A stretch of 64,000 bases of DNA from Syntrophaceticus sp050949745 (GCA_050949745.1 JBMNGF010000017.1:62001-126000), one strand, 5' to 3'. Shown: positions 17,598-26,563, numbered from the stretch's first letter. Numbers and translations: made by a program. The notes: generated by a model not told the origin, from the sequence alone.

Positions 17598-18014
17598 ATG
17601 ATGCCCATTTTTAATAATTAGCAGTATACTACTTAATTTTGTTAAATTATCGGGAACATCCTCTACAAAGCAAACGCAAGCTCTTAATGAAGATAACTTC
17701 CTACTAAATCAATAAAAACTAATCAGAAATTTTGGTATTAAACAAACAATTATCAATTTTTGCCTTTTATCTTTAGTTTATTGGAATTCTGCCTAGCAAG
17801 CTTCTTCTAGCTCTAAGCAGCAACCACAATATTATGCCATTGAGGAATGTAGACAATCATGCTAAACTAAAATAAATAGTAAGAGACATATCTAAAAACA
17901 TATCCCGAATATTTTCCCAAGTTGCGTCTTGTTAATTACCATTTTTTATGGGTTCCGTTGTCTCCCATTGTCGGTGTGTAAAGGCTGTTTATCATAAATA
18001 GGGAGGTGGAACAC
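17598..18014. other. A/T-rich intergenic region between divergent rbr and an orphan gene
   Basis: About 400 A/T-rich bases with no credible ORF or RNA structure that I could recognise. It must hold the promoter of the plus-strand gene at 18015. Confidence 0.5.
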
Positions 18015-18842
18015 ATGAGTGTGACGATGGCGTATCTACAAGATTTATCAGAGGCTGACCTTTCTTTTGTTGTCAAAACCATTGTTGACAAAAGGCAAGA
18101 CCATGATTATATCTGTGACTTATTGAAGGATAAACCTGATCTGGTGGAAATCATGTTGGAGAATGAGAAGCTTTTTGAGCGAGTTAATGAGGAAGAGGAC
18201 ATCTTCCTGAAAATCTCCCCTTTCCTGTTATTCACTATCCTCATCCAGCAAACTGAAAGAGAAATGGGAAAAAAGAGCTACATGTTGGAAATAGTCGGCC
18301 ATCGGGAGCAGATACCGATTTTCGACGCCAAAGATTCAGTGACACTTATTCAAAACAAAGACATGCGAAATTACCTGGCCAGAATGCTGGCATCCTTTAC
18401 AAAAGTGGACAGCACAACAGTTGTCTATCGTGCCCGCGGGTTGACCTACCAGCGCCACTTTAGTGAGCTTGACTTTGATAATGTGCTGGAATTGGCTGGG
18501 TTGGTAGAACTACCCTATCGCTATGATTTTTATAAGAGGCTTGCAGATATTTCTTTGTTTATCACAGGGATCTTCCCCGAATACCTGCAAGGTAGTGAGG
18601 AAGGAAATAGCCCATTCCCCGAAAAACATATGGGACACAGCGAACGCACCCTCCATGATTATGAGAAAGAGGGGCGCCAATATTATGACCTGGCATCAAC
18701 TTATGATGAAGCAAGAGAACAGGGCCTGGATCATGTTCTTTCCCAATTAGCTGAAAATTTCACCATAATACGCAAGCCTTTAAATTATTTGGCTGCAAAC
18801 TTAATGAGTAAACAGGACAAGGATTGGTTCATCAGTCCCTAG
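18015..18842 (+). CDS. Uncharacterised soluble protein, 275 residues
   Basis: I do not recognise this protein. It is acidic, mostly helical and has no signal peptide or membrane segment. The N-terminal half is rich in charged helices (ADLSFVVKTIVDKRQDHDYICDLL). The middle has a short strand-rich part (VVYRARGLTYQRHFSELD), and the C-terminal part ends with YLAANLMSKQDKDWFI. There are no obvious metal or nucleotide motifs. The ORF could start at GTG 18006, but ATG 18015 has AGGTGG about 5 nt upstream and is better. It is a single-gene unit with its own terminator, divergent from rubrerythrin, which suggests a link to redox stress only weakly. Confidence 0.75.
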   Translation: MSVTMAYLQDLSEADLSFVVKTIVDKRQDHDYICDLLKDKPDLVEIMLENEKLFERVNEEEDIFLKISPFLLFTILIQQTEREMGKKSYMLEIVGHREQIPIFDAKDSVTLIQNKDMRNYLARMLASFTKVDSTTVVYRARGLTYQRHFSELDFDNVLELAGLVELPYRYDFYKRLADISLFITGIFPEYLQGSEEGNSPFPEKHMGHSERTLHDYEKEGRQYYDLASTYDEAREQGLDHVLSQLAENFTIIRKPLNYLAANLMSKQDKDWFISP

Positions 18843-18848
18843 ATACAG

Positions 18849-18885
18849 AAGGAGACACAGGGGAATGATTCTCCTGTGTCAATAC
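18849..18885. repeat. GACACAGG-type palindrome (dispersed family A)
   Basis: An imperfect palindrome, GACACAGGGGAA/TTCTCCTGTGTC, just after the orphan gene. It is nearly identical to the copy at 33007-33038. Confidence 0.75.
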
Positions 18886-18921
18886 CTACATCTTGAGAAC
18901 CATATGGAATGGCACACCATT

Positions 18922-18950
18922 ACCCGCTCATCTATGCAGCGGGTTTTTTT
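18922..18950 (+). terminator. Rho-independent terminator of the orphan gene
   Basis: ACCCGC/GCGGGT stem with an 11-base loop, followed by seven T on the plus strand. Confidence 0.85.
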
Positions 18951-18966
18951 ATGCTGAAATGAGCCA

Positions 18967-19020
18967 ATAAAGAAACCCGGGAAGCCTATATAACAAAGAA
19001 GATATCTGAGCCCCGGGTTC
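18967..19020 (-). terminator. Terminator after the nifU-like gene
   Basis: AACCCGGG at both arms (18974-18981 and 19012-19019) with a long loop; on the minus strand it is followed by TTTCTTT. It lies about 16 bases after the NifU-like stop. Confidence 0.6.
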
Positions 19021-19035
19021 TGCCCCTAAAACCGC

Positions 19036-19257
19036 CTAAACTTCAACAACTTCAGTTACTTCCGGTATTTCCTTTTTGAGTGACCGCTCAATACCCATCT
19101 TTAGGGTAACTGTCGCCATCGGGCAGCCGCCGCAAGCTCCTTTAAGACGCACCTTAACTACCCCATTATCATCAACATCAACTAGCTGAACATCTCCTCC
19201 ATCAGCTTGCAGCATCGGGCGTATCCGCCCCAGAGCTTCTTCTACTTTTTCCCGCAT
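19036..19257 (-). CDS. NifU C-terminal-domain (Nfu-type) iron-sulfur scaffold protein
   Basis: This 73-residue protein is a stand-alone NifU C-terminal domain: IRPMLQADGGDVQLVDVDD, then the cluster-binding CGGCPMATVTLK with its CxxC. Nfu proteins bind and pass on [4Fe-4S] clusters. Its start overlaps the end of galU by 16 bases, an arrangement that suggests coupling, though there is no obvious shared pathway. The size is typical for the short Firmicute form. Confidence 0.9.
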   Translation of the reverse strand: MREKVEEALGRIRPMLQADGGDVQLVDVDDNGVVKVRLKGACGGCPMATVTLKMGIERSLKKEIPEVTEVVEV

Positions 19258-20171
19258 AAGACCTCACCCCCATCTTTAATGACATCATTTAAGAATCGGC
19301 GGAAAGCCGGTCCCAGTTCCTGGTTTGCCAATGTATACATAACAGTAGCCTCCAAAAAACCGAGCTTGTCACCTACATCATATCTTTCCCCAGAAAAGCG
19401 ACAGCCATAAATAGACTGAACCTTGGCTAATTCTCTCATAGCATCGGTCAGCTGAATCTCTCCTCCCGCTCCAGGACCGATCCTTCCTAATATCTCAAAG
19501 ATCTCAGGAGTAATGATATAGCGCCCAATCACAGCGAGATTAGATGGCGCATCTTTAACATCCGGTTTTTCTACCATGTCCTTCACTTGAAAACAACGGC
19601 TATCACAAACACTGCTGTCATCACCTGGAAGGGGTTCGACGATCCCATAGCGAGAGACTTCTTGAACAGGCACCTCCTGTACTGCTAAAACCGCAGCATT
19701 GTGCTCCTCATAGATGTCCAGTAGTTGACGTAGGCAAGGCACATCTGCATCGATCAGATCATCTCCTAAAAGTACAGCAAAGGGCTCATCACCGATAAAC
19801 TTCCTGGCACAATAAATGGCATGCCCCAGCCCTAAAGCCTCTTTCTGCCTCACATAATGAATATCAACAAGATTAGTGATATCCTCAATTAAATGAAGGT
19901 GTTCCTCATCACCCTTTTCTTTGAGAACCATCTCCAATTCTACTGCTCTATCAAAGTGATCCTCAATCGCACGCTTATTTTTTCCGGTAACAATGATAAT
20001 ATCCTCGATCCCGGAGGCCACCGCTTCCTCCACTGTATACTGGATCGCTGGCTTATCAACAATAGGCAGCATTTCTTTCGGTTGGGCTTTTGTCGCCGGC
20101 AGAAAACGTGTCCCCCAACCGGCAGCTGGGATAACTGCCTTTCTTACTCTTTTCTGATCCAATCCAGTCAT
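19242..20171 (-). CDS. galU: UTP-glucose-1-phosphate uridylyltransferase
   Basis: About 306-309 residues. The N-terminus has the nucleotidyltransferase motif IPAAGWGTRFLPATKAQPKEMLPI, and further on VTGKNKRAIEDHFD, LGHAIYCA, VLLGDD and GRYIITPEIFE, all typical of GalU. It makes UDP-glucose for cell envelope glycans from glucose 1-phosphate. The ATG at 20171 touches CAGGAG directly; the TTG at 20162 is spaced 9 nt from it and may be the real start. NifU-like overlaps its 3' end. Confidence 0.93.
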   Translation of the reverse strand: MTGLDQKRVRKAVIPAAGWGTRFLPATKAQPKEMLPIVDKPAIQYTVEEAVASGIEDIIIVTGKNKRAIEDHFDRAVELEMVLKEKGDEEHLHLIEDITNLVDIHYVRQKEALGLGHAIYCARKFIGDEPFAVLLGDDLIDADVPCLRQLLDIYEEHNAAVLAVQEVPVQEVSRYGIVEPLPGDDSSVCDSRCFQVKDMVEKPDVKDAPSNLAVIGRYIITPEIFEILGRIGPGAGGEIQLTDAMRELAKVQSIYGCRFSGERYDVGDKLGFLEATVMYTLANQELGPAFRRFLNDVIKDGGEVLCGKK

Positions 20172-20508
20172 CTCCTGAGCGTTTTTTGTAGTAATTTGTA
20201 TTTAATATTTGTACTCAAGATATATAAGATATCATAAATATTTCTCTTTCCTATAATGTTAATCCTTCTTTCCCAGAGATAGCATCTAAAGTATAGTTCT
20301 GCATACAAAGCGTTTACATAAAACCCCTCCCTTGCAGAAATCAATTGCAATAAAATAAGGGGAATACCTTGTTTTTCCCTTATTCATAAAAAATGGCTTG
20401 GAAAATGCCCAATTTTTTATTATACTCTTGAAGGAAAGGTCAGTCCTAATGTCGTAATGTATAACATAAATATGAATTAGTATAACACAATTGTAGAGGA
20501 GGACAAGT
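20172..20508. other. Intergenic region between divergent galU and FBP aldolase/phosphatase
   Basis: About 340 A/T-rich bases. An imperfect hairpin, AATAAGGGGAA...CCCTTATT, lies at 20354-20386. A TATAAC hexamer 25 bases before the aldolase/phosphatase ribosome binding site could be a -10 element, but no convincing -35 was found. Confidence 0.4.
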
Positions 20509-21615
20509 ATGGGGAAGAAAATTACCCTGTCAGTAATTAAGGCCGATGTTGGAGGCTATGTAGGACACACCGATGTACACCCGGAACTTCTAGAAATTGC
20601 ACGGGAAAAATTAAGTGATAACCCCCTACTCATAGACTCATACGTTGCCCATGTGGGCGATGACATCAACCTGATCATGACACATGATACTGGTCGCAAT
20701 AATGGTGAGATTCACAAACTAGCATGGGACATATTTCTTGAATGCACAGAAGCAGCTAAAAAGCTGAAACTTTACGGTGCCGGCCAGGACCTCCTGGGGG
20801 ATGCCTTTTCCGGAAACATTAAAGGGCTTGGCCCAGGCATTGCCGAGATGGAAGTTGTAGAGCGTAAGAGTGAACCGGTGATTGTTTTTATGGCTGACAA
20901 AACAGAACCCGGTGCCTGGAACTTACCCCTTTATAAAATGTTTGCCGATCCCTTCAACACCATTGGACTGGTAATCGATCCAAACATGCACAACGGTTTC
21001 GATTTTGAGGTCAGGGATTTGATAGAAAACAGGAAGATCATCTTCTCTACACCGGAAGAGCTCTATGATATGCTCGTATTCATCGGTGCACCCGGCCACT
21101 ATTGCATCAAGCGCATCTTCCATAGAGATACAAAGGAAATCGCTGCAGTATCAAGCACCCAGAGGCTCAACCTTATGGCTGGCCGCTATGTGGGGAAGGA
21201 TGACCCAGTCTGCATCGTCCGCTGCCAGAGCGGATACCCTGCAGTAGGTGAGGCATTGGAACCATTCACTTATTCTCACCTTGTTGCAGGTTGGATGCGA
21301 GGATCACACAATGGCCCCTTAATGCCTGTCAGTATGAAGGATGCTCGCCCCACACGGTTTGACGGACCACCACGGGTTATAGCTTTAGGTTTTCAGCTTG
21401 CTGAAGGCAAATTAGTTGGTCCACAGGACTTCTTTGGTGATCCGGCTTTCGACGAAGTAAGGAAACAGGCCAATAAGGTAGCCAACTATATGCGGCGCAT
21501 GGGACCCTTTGAACCTAATCGCCTTCCCTTAGACGAGATGGAGTATACATCCATGCCCCTGGTATTAGAAAAATTGAAGGATCGCTTCATCGATCTAAAT
21601 AAAGGTAAGAAGTAA
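20509..21615 (+). CDS. fbp: Class V fructose-1,6-bisphosphate aldolase/phosphatase (bifunctional)
   Basis: This 368-residue protein matches the archaeal-type FBP aldolase/phosphatase. The N-terminus LSVIKADVGGYVGHTDVHP is diagnostic, with further motifs HVGDDINLIMTHD, GAGQDLLGDAFSGNIKG, ADKTEPGAWNLP and GPLMPV. It condenses triose phosphates and then dephosphorylates FBP to fructose 6-phosphate, making gluconeogenesis one-way. It is found in Archaea and deep-branching or thermophilic bacteria and in some Clostridia. AGGAGG precedes the ATG. It stands alone with its own terminator, and suits an anaerobe growing on C1-C3 substrates. Confidence 0.95.
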   Translation: MGKKITLSVIKADVGGYVGHTDVHPELLEIAREKLSDNPLLIDSYVAHVGDDINLIMTHDTGRNNGEIHKLAWDIFLECTEAAKKLKLYGAGQDLLGDAFSGNIKGLGPGIAEMEVVERKSEPVIVFMADKTEPGAWNLPLYKMFADPFNTIGLVIDPNMHNGFDFEVRDLIENRKIIFSTPEELYDMLVFIGAPGHYCIKRIFHRDTKEIAAVSSTQRLNLMAGRYVGKDDPVCIVRCQSGYPAVGEALEPFTYSHLVAGWMRGSHNGPLMPVSMKDARPTRFDGPPRVIALGFQLAEGKLVGPQDFFGDPAFDEVRKQANKVANYMRRMGPFEPNRLPLDEMEYTSMPLVLEKLKDRFIDLNKGKK

Positions 21616-21690
21616 TTATATTGCACTCCACTCAGTGACAGTTTTCTTAATACACGAGACTGTTCCTGCTGCATAGATTCGATGCACAAA

Positions 21691-21735
21691 GAGATCAGCC
21701 ATATACAAGCGCAATTGCTTGGTATGGCTGATCTT
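21691..21735. terminator. Bidirectional terminator between fbp and murJ
   Basis: A long hairpin with AGATCAGCCATA and TATGGCTGATCT arms and a further paired inner part, followed by TTTT. It sits between two convergent genes. Confidence 0.8.
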
Positions 21736-21751
21736 TTGACTTCCAGGTGCT

Positions 21752-23338
21752 TTACAGGGACTCTCCACGGGATTGGTCTCTAGCCATAATCCTCTGAACA
21801 ATCTTCTTTGTATAATCGAGACATATTTTCCATTCCGGCAGTTTCAGCAGAGCAGAAACCGCAACGTAAATAGCCACTCCCACACAAATGGCAACTGTAA
21901 GCAGTACTGCCTCCAAGAAAAACCCTGGGTTAGGATAAAGCCCTTTTAATACTCTCCACAAGGCAAAAACCCCACAGCCCATCGCTGCAGAAGCCAAGGA
22001 AACACGCCAGAAGCAGTCCCACATCTCCAAACCGCCAAGGCTGCCCAATTTTCTGCGCAGAATAGTAAACAGAAAGACTACGGCAACAAGGGAAGCAATC
22101 GATGTGGACAAAGCTAGTCCACCATGAGCAAAGGGACCCACCAATATAAAGTTCAAAATAATATTCACAACAACTGCAACAATGCCCAGCATCATCGGAG
22201 TAAAAGTATCCTTTAGAGCAAAATAGACACGACTGATTACTTCACGCAGAGCCATGGGCAATAGCCCCAAACTCAAGAAAAACACAGCATACGCTGTCAT
22301 CGCAGTAGCCTGAGCGTCAAAAGCGCCATGTTCAAAGAGTACACATACAATCGGTTCTCTGAGGACAATCATCCCTACAGCCATGGGTATTGTCAAAAAA
22401 ATGCTCGCTCTGATGCCTCCTACCAAGGCCTTACGCAATCCACCTATTTCACCATTGGCCGCCATATTAGAAAAGGTTGGGTAAAGAACAGTAGCCACCG
22501 CAGTGATAAAGATGCTTAAGGGCAGTTGTGTCAAGCGTGTCCCGAAGTTTAAGGCAGAGATGCTTCCCTCAGCTAATCCAGAGGCCAACATCCGATTAAC
22601 AATTGTACCCAGTTGTCCCGCCCCGGTGCCTAATAGAATGGGGATGATCAGCTTGCCAACCAGTCTGAATCCCGGATCTTTCCAGTCAAGCACCAATTGA
22701 TATCGGTATTTTGCCCTTTTTAGGCCAGGAAACATGATCAGAATCTGGCTGGCTGTTGCCAGCACACTGCCTATCGCTACTCCGACAATACCATAGGTCC
22801 ATCCGGAAATGAAAATGGAGCCAATCATTATCACATTAAAAGGAATCCCTACCAGGGCCGGCCAGGTAAACCGCTCCTTAGACTGGAGATAACCCGTATA
22901 GACCGCAGAAAGTGCATGAAAAACCATCATCGGCAGCAAGAGCCTGGTCAGTAAAATTGTTAAATCTACTGCCTCACCCTGGAAACCAGGAGCGACAATC
23001 TGGACTATCTGAGGAGCAAAAATATACCCTATGATAACAATAATAAGGCAAAATATAAGCACAAAGTTGACCACGGTATTGATGAAGCGAAGGCCAGCAT
23101 CCTCCCCTGCTTCATGCACTCGCTGAGTAAAAACTGGAATCAGAGTTGTAGACAAGGCGGTACTGACCACAGAAAAGAGTATCCAAGGGATGATCGTTGC
23201 TACCAGGTAGGCATCAGTTGCAGCGGTTGCCCCGAAAACTCCGGCCAATGACGTTTCCCGGAAAAAACCCAAGACCTTGCTTAGAATGGAGGCAGCTGTA
23301 ATGATACCTGCTGCTTTAAACAGTTGTTCCTTCTTCAC
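21752..23338 (-). CDS. murJ: MurJ/MviN lipid II flippase
   Basis: About 528 residues with some 14 hydrophobic segments. The N-terminal part AAGIITAASILSKVLGFFRE is typical of MviN/MurJ, and the charged residues in the central cavity region follow the family (NRMLASGLAEGSISALNFGTRL; REVISRVYFALKDT). It flips lipid II across the membrane for peptidoglycan synthesis. The open frame begins at TTG 23344, but the GTG at 23338 has GGTGGCAGG 6 nt upstream and is preferred. It starts just after the truncated cobQ, so it may now be expressed from the old cobQ promoter. Confidence 0.93.
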   Translation of the reverse strand: MKKEQLFKAAGIITAASILSKVLGFFRETSLAGVFGATAATDAYLVATIIPWILFSVVSTALSTTLIPVFTQRVHEAGEDAGLRFINTVVNFVLIFCLIIVIIGYIFAPQIVQIVAPGFQGEAVDLTILLTRLLLPMMVFHALSAVYTGYLQSKERFTWPALVGIPFNVIMIGSIFISGWTYGIVGVAIGSVLATASQILIMFPGLKRAKYRYQLVLDWKDPGFRLVGKLIIPILLGTGAGQLGTIVNRMLASGLAEGSISALNFGTRLTQLPLSIFITAVATVLYPTFSNMAANGEIGGLRKALVGGIRASIFLTIPMAVGMIVLREPIVCVLFEHGAFDAQATAMTAYAVFFLSLGLLPMALREVISRVYFALKDTFTPMMLGIVAVVVNIILNFILVGPFAHGGLALSTSIASLVAVVFLFTILRRKLGSLGGLEMWDCFWRVSLASAAMGCGVFALWRVLKGLYPNPGFFLEAVLLTVAICVGVAIYVAVSALLKLPEWKICLDYTKKIVQRIMARDQSRGESL

Positions 23339-23354
23339 GATCAACCTGCCACCC

Positions 23355-23978
23355 TCACAAAATTTTCATTACTACTGATATATCAACAATTATAACAGAT
23401 GCGGAATTATCCCGTTCCTCAGGATCCAGAAGTTCCAAAGTACCTACAATAGAGGCCAAGGCGCCACCACGGTCAATATCTGCAACCAGGAGCACCGGAG
23501 CCTCTGCCAGGCGCGCTGTACGCATATTGGCCAGGTCACGCTCCTTTAAATTGATCTCAGCCGGACTGCCGGCTCCCTCGATGACAATATATTCGTATTC
23601 CCCCTTAAGACACTCCAGAGCCTTTTCAATCTCTTTCAGCAGTATAAGGTTTTTGCCCTGATGATAATCCTGGGCACTCATGGTTTTTTCCAATGGCCTT
23701 CCTAACACAATCACCCGGGAGGAAGCATCACTGCTAGGTTTGATTAAGATGGGGTTCATTTCCGCTTGCGGCTTTACCCCAGCTGCCTTGGCCTGTAAAG
23801 CCTGAGCTTGCCCCATCTCATACCCTGTCTCAGTTATAAAGGAATTCTGTGTCATATTCTGCGCCTTAAAGGGAGCCACTCTACAGCCATCTTGGTGCAT
23901 AATACGGCAGAGGGCTGCGACAAGAATTGATTTTCCCACATTAGAAGCGGTACCCTGTAGCATGATCGCTTTTGCCAA
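23355..23978 (-). pseudogene. cobQ: Truncated cobyric acid synthase (cobQ, N-terminal domain only)
   Basis: This 207-residue ORF is clearly the first half of CobQ/CbiP: GTASNVGKS (ATP-binding P-loop), VAPFKAQNMTQNS, EMGQAQALQA, the loop MNPILIKPSSD, VIEGAGSPAEINL and ADIDRGGALAS. It stops after LLDPEERD with an unrelated tail of about 17 residues. Intact CobQ has about 500 residues; the missing part includes the glutamine amidotransferase domain with its catalytic Cys and His. The enzyme amidates adenosylcobyrinate in cobalamin synthesis; the truncated form lacks its ammonia source. A cbiB fragment lies just upstream of the next gene, so this looks like decay of a cobamide operon. Confidence 0.88.
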
Positions 23979-24016
23979 TCAAAGATCAATCCTTTCAGCA
24001 ATTTCGTCTATTCAGC

Positions 24017-24055
24017 GTGGCAAGGACGTGGCAAGGGGACCTTTCGTCTGCCACA
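24017..24055. repeat. GTGGCAAGGGGAC/GTCTGCCAC palindrome (family A variant)
   Basis: GTGGCAAGGACGTGGCAAGGGGACCT followed by TTCGTCTGCCAC lies between the MOSC gene and cobQ. An almost identical copy is at 50340-50383, after the frameshifted dehydrogenase. Confidence 0.7.
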
Positions 24056-24071
24056 TTGTTCCGGTCGACAG

Positions 24072-24515
24072 CTATCCTTTGATCAACTCAACCCGATCCC
24101 CGATGGATACCCAACCGCTGTGCAGAACCCGGCAAAAACGGCCTGTATCAGCAAGAGGAACTTTTCCATGAAAGTTAAAGGTATGTGTCTCATCGAGGAC
24201 CTTGCCGATCTGCACAACCTCCAGTTCAGCCCCTCCCAGCAATAAGCGGGAACCTAGTACCATTTCGTCAATATCTATCCCTTTAATTGCTATATTCTCG
24301 GCAAAATCACCTGGAGTTGCAGAAAACCCTCCCTCTGCAGCAGTTTTCTCCATTACCTCATGGGTAAGCACACTGACCTGCCTCTCTGTACCCACATGGG
24401 CATCCCCTACCAAACCCTTACCCACCTCCAAATAACCTTTGCCCACATTAACCTTTCCTGTGCCCCGTTCTCCACTTATGCTGACACCAACAACAATGCC
24501 TTCCAATCTATTCAC
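24072..24515 (-). CDS. MOSC-domain protein
   Basis: This 147-residue protein is a single MOSC domain (GLVGDAHVGTERQVSVLTHE; PGDFAENIAIKGID; VLDETHTFNFHGKVPLADTGRFCRVLHSGWVSIGDRVEL). MOSC domains are sulfur-carrier or cofactor-handling modules found in molybdenum cofactor sulfurases. Stand-alone forms often lie near moa or mog genes, but none is seen here. The conserved Cys in GRFCRVL is present. It lies between the cbiB and cobQ remnants and looks intact; the start may be GTG at 24515 or the TTG at 24506. Confidence 0.82.
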   Translation of the reverse strand: MNRLEGIVVGVSISGERGTGKVNVGKGYLEVGKGLVGDAHVGTERQVSVLTHEVMEKTAAEGGFSATPGDFAENIAIKGIDIDEMVLGSRLLLGGAELEVVQIGKVLDETHTFNFHGKVPLADTGRFCRVLHSGWVSIGDRVELIKG

Positions 24516-24623
24516 CCCTGTTAAGAAAAATATAAGCAGGATCTATGTATATTTATTATCCACTATCTAATGTCATGTAGGTATTTTAACACAAACTTTC
24601 CTTCCATTAGAAGCCTTGTTCAT

Positions 24624-24827
24624 TCATTTATTGATTTTGTTAACTAGGACAAGCAGTGATCCTGCCAGACGCTGGCAGCCGGAAGATGCATTCTATCTGT
24701 AAACAACTTCTTCACTTTTACTGATCCATCTCCCAGCAATAGCAACTGGATGGTACGGTGTCTGTGGGTCACCTATCAGCAAATCGAGAACAACTGCCTG
24801 CAGATTTCTTCCCAAGTCGGTTTGCAG
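24624..24827 (-). pseudogene. N-terminal fragment of cobinamide-phosphate synthase gene (cbiB/cobD)
   Basis: The minus strand reads, in one frame, LQAVVLDLLIGDPQTPYHPV, AIAGRWISKSEEVVYR, then an in-frame TAG (24695-24693), then NASSGCQRLAGSLLVLVN before TGA. LDLL-GDP---PHPV---GR-I and RLAG-LL-L-V are the opening signature of CbiB, the membrane enzyme that attaches the aminopropanol arm of cobamides. Only about 65 of 310 residues remain, with no start codon and a nonsense codon. The assignment rests on this motif match; a profile search would settle it. Confidence 0.75.
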
Positions 24828-24915
24828 TCATAGATGCAGAAAATTGCCATTAGAGTGAGTTGGTTTATAATTATTATGGTGATGAAATACTCATAATCAA
24901 ATGGAGGTAATAACA

Positions 24916-26031
24916 ATGATCGACCCTAGAATAAGCACACTGGCCAACAACCTGATCAATTACTCCTGCGAACTCAAAAAAGGGGAAAATATTTTGATCG
25001 AGGCCATTGGCCTTGAACTCCCGTTGGTCACAGAGCTCATTAATGCAGCCTATCAGGCAGGAGCAGTCCCCTATTGTATGCTCAAAGATTCCGCAGTTGA
25101 ACGAGCTATCTTGATGAATACAAGCCAGCAGCAGATGGGACAAAGAGCGAAATTTGAAGCTGCAGTAATGAATGAAATGCATGCTTATATCGGCATCCGT
25201 TCTGGCAGAAATGCCTCAGAACTCTCCGATGTACCCCCTGAGAAAATGGGGATCTATGAAAAATATTTTTGGAACCAGGTTCATGGCAAGATCCGAGTGC
25301 CCCATACAAAATGGGTAGTCCTGCGTTACCCCAGCCCTTCTATGGCGCAACTGGCCAATATGAGCACTGAATCCTTTGAGGACTATTACTTTAATGTCTG
25401 CAACCTGGATTATCAAAAAATGTCTCAAGCCATGGAGCCACTTGTTGAACTGATGAATAGGACTAACAAAGTGAAGATAATCGGTCCAGGCACTGACCTG
25501 GAGTTTTCCATCCAAGGGCTGCCTGCTATCAAATGCGATGGTAAGCGCAACATCCCTGACGGCGAGGTCTATACCGCCCCTGTCCGTCATTCAGTTAATG
25601 GGAGAATCACCTACAACACACCCTCACCATACCAGGGCTTCACCTATGAGAACATCTCACTGGAATTCCGAGATGGAAAGATAATTAATGCTGTGGCAAA
25701 TGACAGCGCCAGAATCAACAAGATCTTTGATATAGATGAAGGAGCCAGATATGTCGGTGAATTCTCCTTCGGGCTTAACCCCTATATCAACAAACCGATC
25801 AGAGATACACTTTTCGATGAAAAAATCACGGGGTCGATCCACTTTACACCTGGAAGCGCTTATGATGACTGCTTCAATGGTAATAGATCAGCACTCCACT
25901 GGGACCTGGTTTTGATCCAAACACCTGATTTCGGTGGCGGAGAAATCTATTTCGATGAAGTTTTAGTTAGAAAAGATGGAAAATTCGTGCTACCCGAACT
26001 GGCCGGATTGAACCAGGAGAATTTGGCATGA
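24916..26031 (+). CDS. M29-family metallo-aminopeptidase (AmpS/PepS type)
   Basis: About 371 residues. The sequence has the C-terminal active-site region of M29 thermophilic aminopeptidases: VGEFSFGLNP, then GSIHFTPGSAYDD and SALHWDLVL with conserved Glu, His, Tyr, His and Asp, and FDEVLVRKDGKF. It removes N-terminal residues from peptides using a pair of metal ions, in the cytoplasm. The ATG at 24916 is 7 nt after GGAGG; an upstream ATG at 24901 overlaps the ribosome binding site and is not used. It is a single-gene unit. Confidence 0.88.
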   Translation: MIDPRISTLANNLINYSCELKKGENILIEAIGLELPLVTELINAAYQAGAVPYCMLKDSAVERAILMNTSQQQMGQRAKFEAAVMNEMHAYIGIRSGRNASELSDVPPEKMGIYEKYFWNQVHGKIRVPHTKWVVLRYPSPSMAQLANMSTESFEDYYFNVCNLDYQKMSQAMEPLVELMNRTNKVKIIGPGTDLEFSIQGLPAIKCDGKRNIPDGEVYTAPVRHSVNGRITYNTPSPYQGFTYENISLEFRDGKIINAVANDSARINKIFDIDEGARYVGEFSFGLNPYINKPIRDTLFDEKITGSIHFTPGSAYDDCFNGNRSALHWDLVLIQTPDFGGGEIYFDEVLVRKDGKFVLPELAGLNQENLA

Positions 26032-26196
26032 TGTTTACTTGTTGATCTGTTTTCAAGAGCTATTGGCCAAATGGTTTTTAGTCTGTAGCCGTGCTCACAT
26101 CGGAAAAGAGACTGGTTTAGCGATTACAACCGAAACGCATATTTTTTATAATATTGGTTATTTTATAAAAAACAAGATAAAGGAGGCAATTTAATA

Positions 26197-26400
26197 ATGA
26201 CTGCATTTGACAAAACTGCATTAGTCCTAATCATTATAGGTGCTATCAACTGGCTTTTAGTCGGAATTGCTCAGATGGATGTAGTAGCACTTCTTTTCGG
26301 TGGCGCTGATACTATGCTGAGCAGAATCATTTATACAATCATTGGTTTAGCAGGGTTATGGGCGATCACCATTTTGGTCAGACCAGAGATCGAAGCATAG
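26197..26400 (+). CDS. DUF378 family small membrane protein
   Basis: This 67-residue protein has two transmembrane helices and matches DUF378 (IIGAINWLLVGI near the start, RIIYTIIGLAGLWAI later). The function of this widespread family is not known. AAAGGAGGC lies about 8 nt before the ATG. A single gene between the aminopeptidase and a G/C-rich hairpin. Confidence 0.85.
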   Translation: MTAFDKTALVLIIIGAINWLLVGIAQMDVVALLFGGADTMLSRIIYTIIGLAGLWAITILVRPEIEA

Positions 26401-26541
26401 TAAGATAGCAAACAGAATAATACATTAATTCCCGCCACTTGCGTTATCATGCCCTACTGCTTTCCGTTTTTGCTAAAACTGGATTTAGGGTAATTATGCG
26501 AGGCGAAAGTCTTCTTGTTTACTTAAGAAACTAAACGGCTA

Positions 26542-26563
26542 AGCCCCCGGTTTCCCGGGGGCT
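26542..26563. terminator. G/C-rich hairpin between convergent small genes
   Basis: AGCCCCCGG/CCGGGGGCT perfect stem with a short loop. The T tract after it is weak, so it may act together with a second signal. Confidence 0.65.

Noticed and set aside
20168..20350. 60-codon minus-strand frame before galU
   Set aside because: No ribosome binding site and no family resemblance; it overlaps the galU start.
26542..26563. G/C-rich hairpin as a possible CRISPR or attachment site
   Set aside because: Single copy, no spacers or duplicates; its position between convergent small genes fits a terminator.
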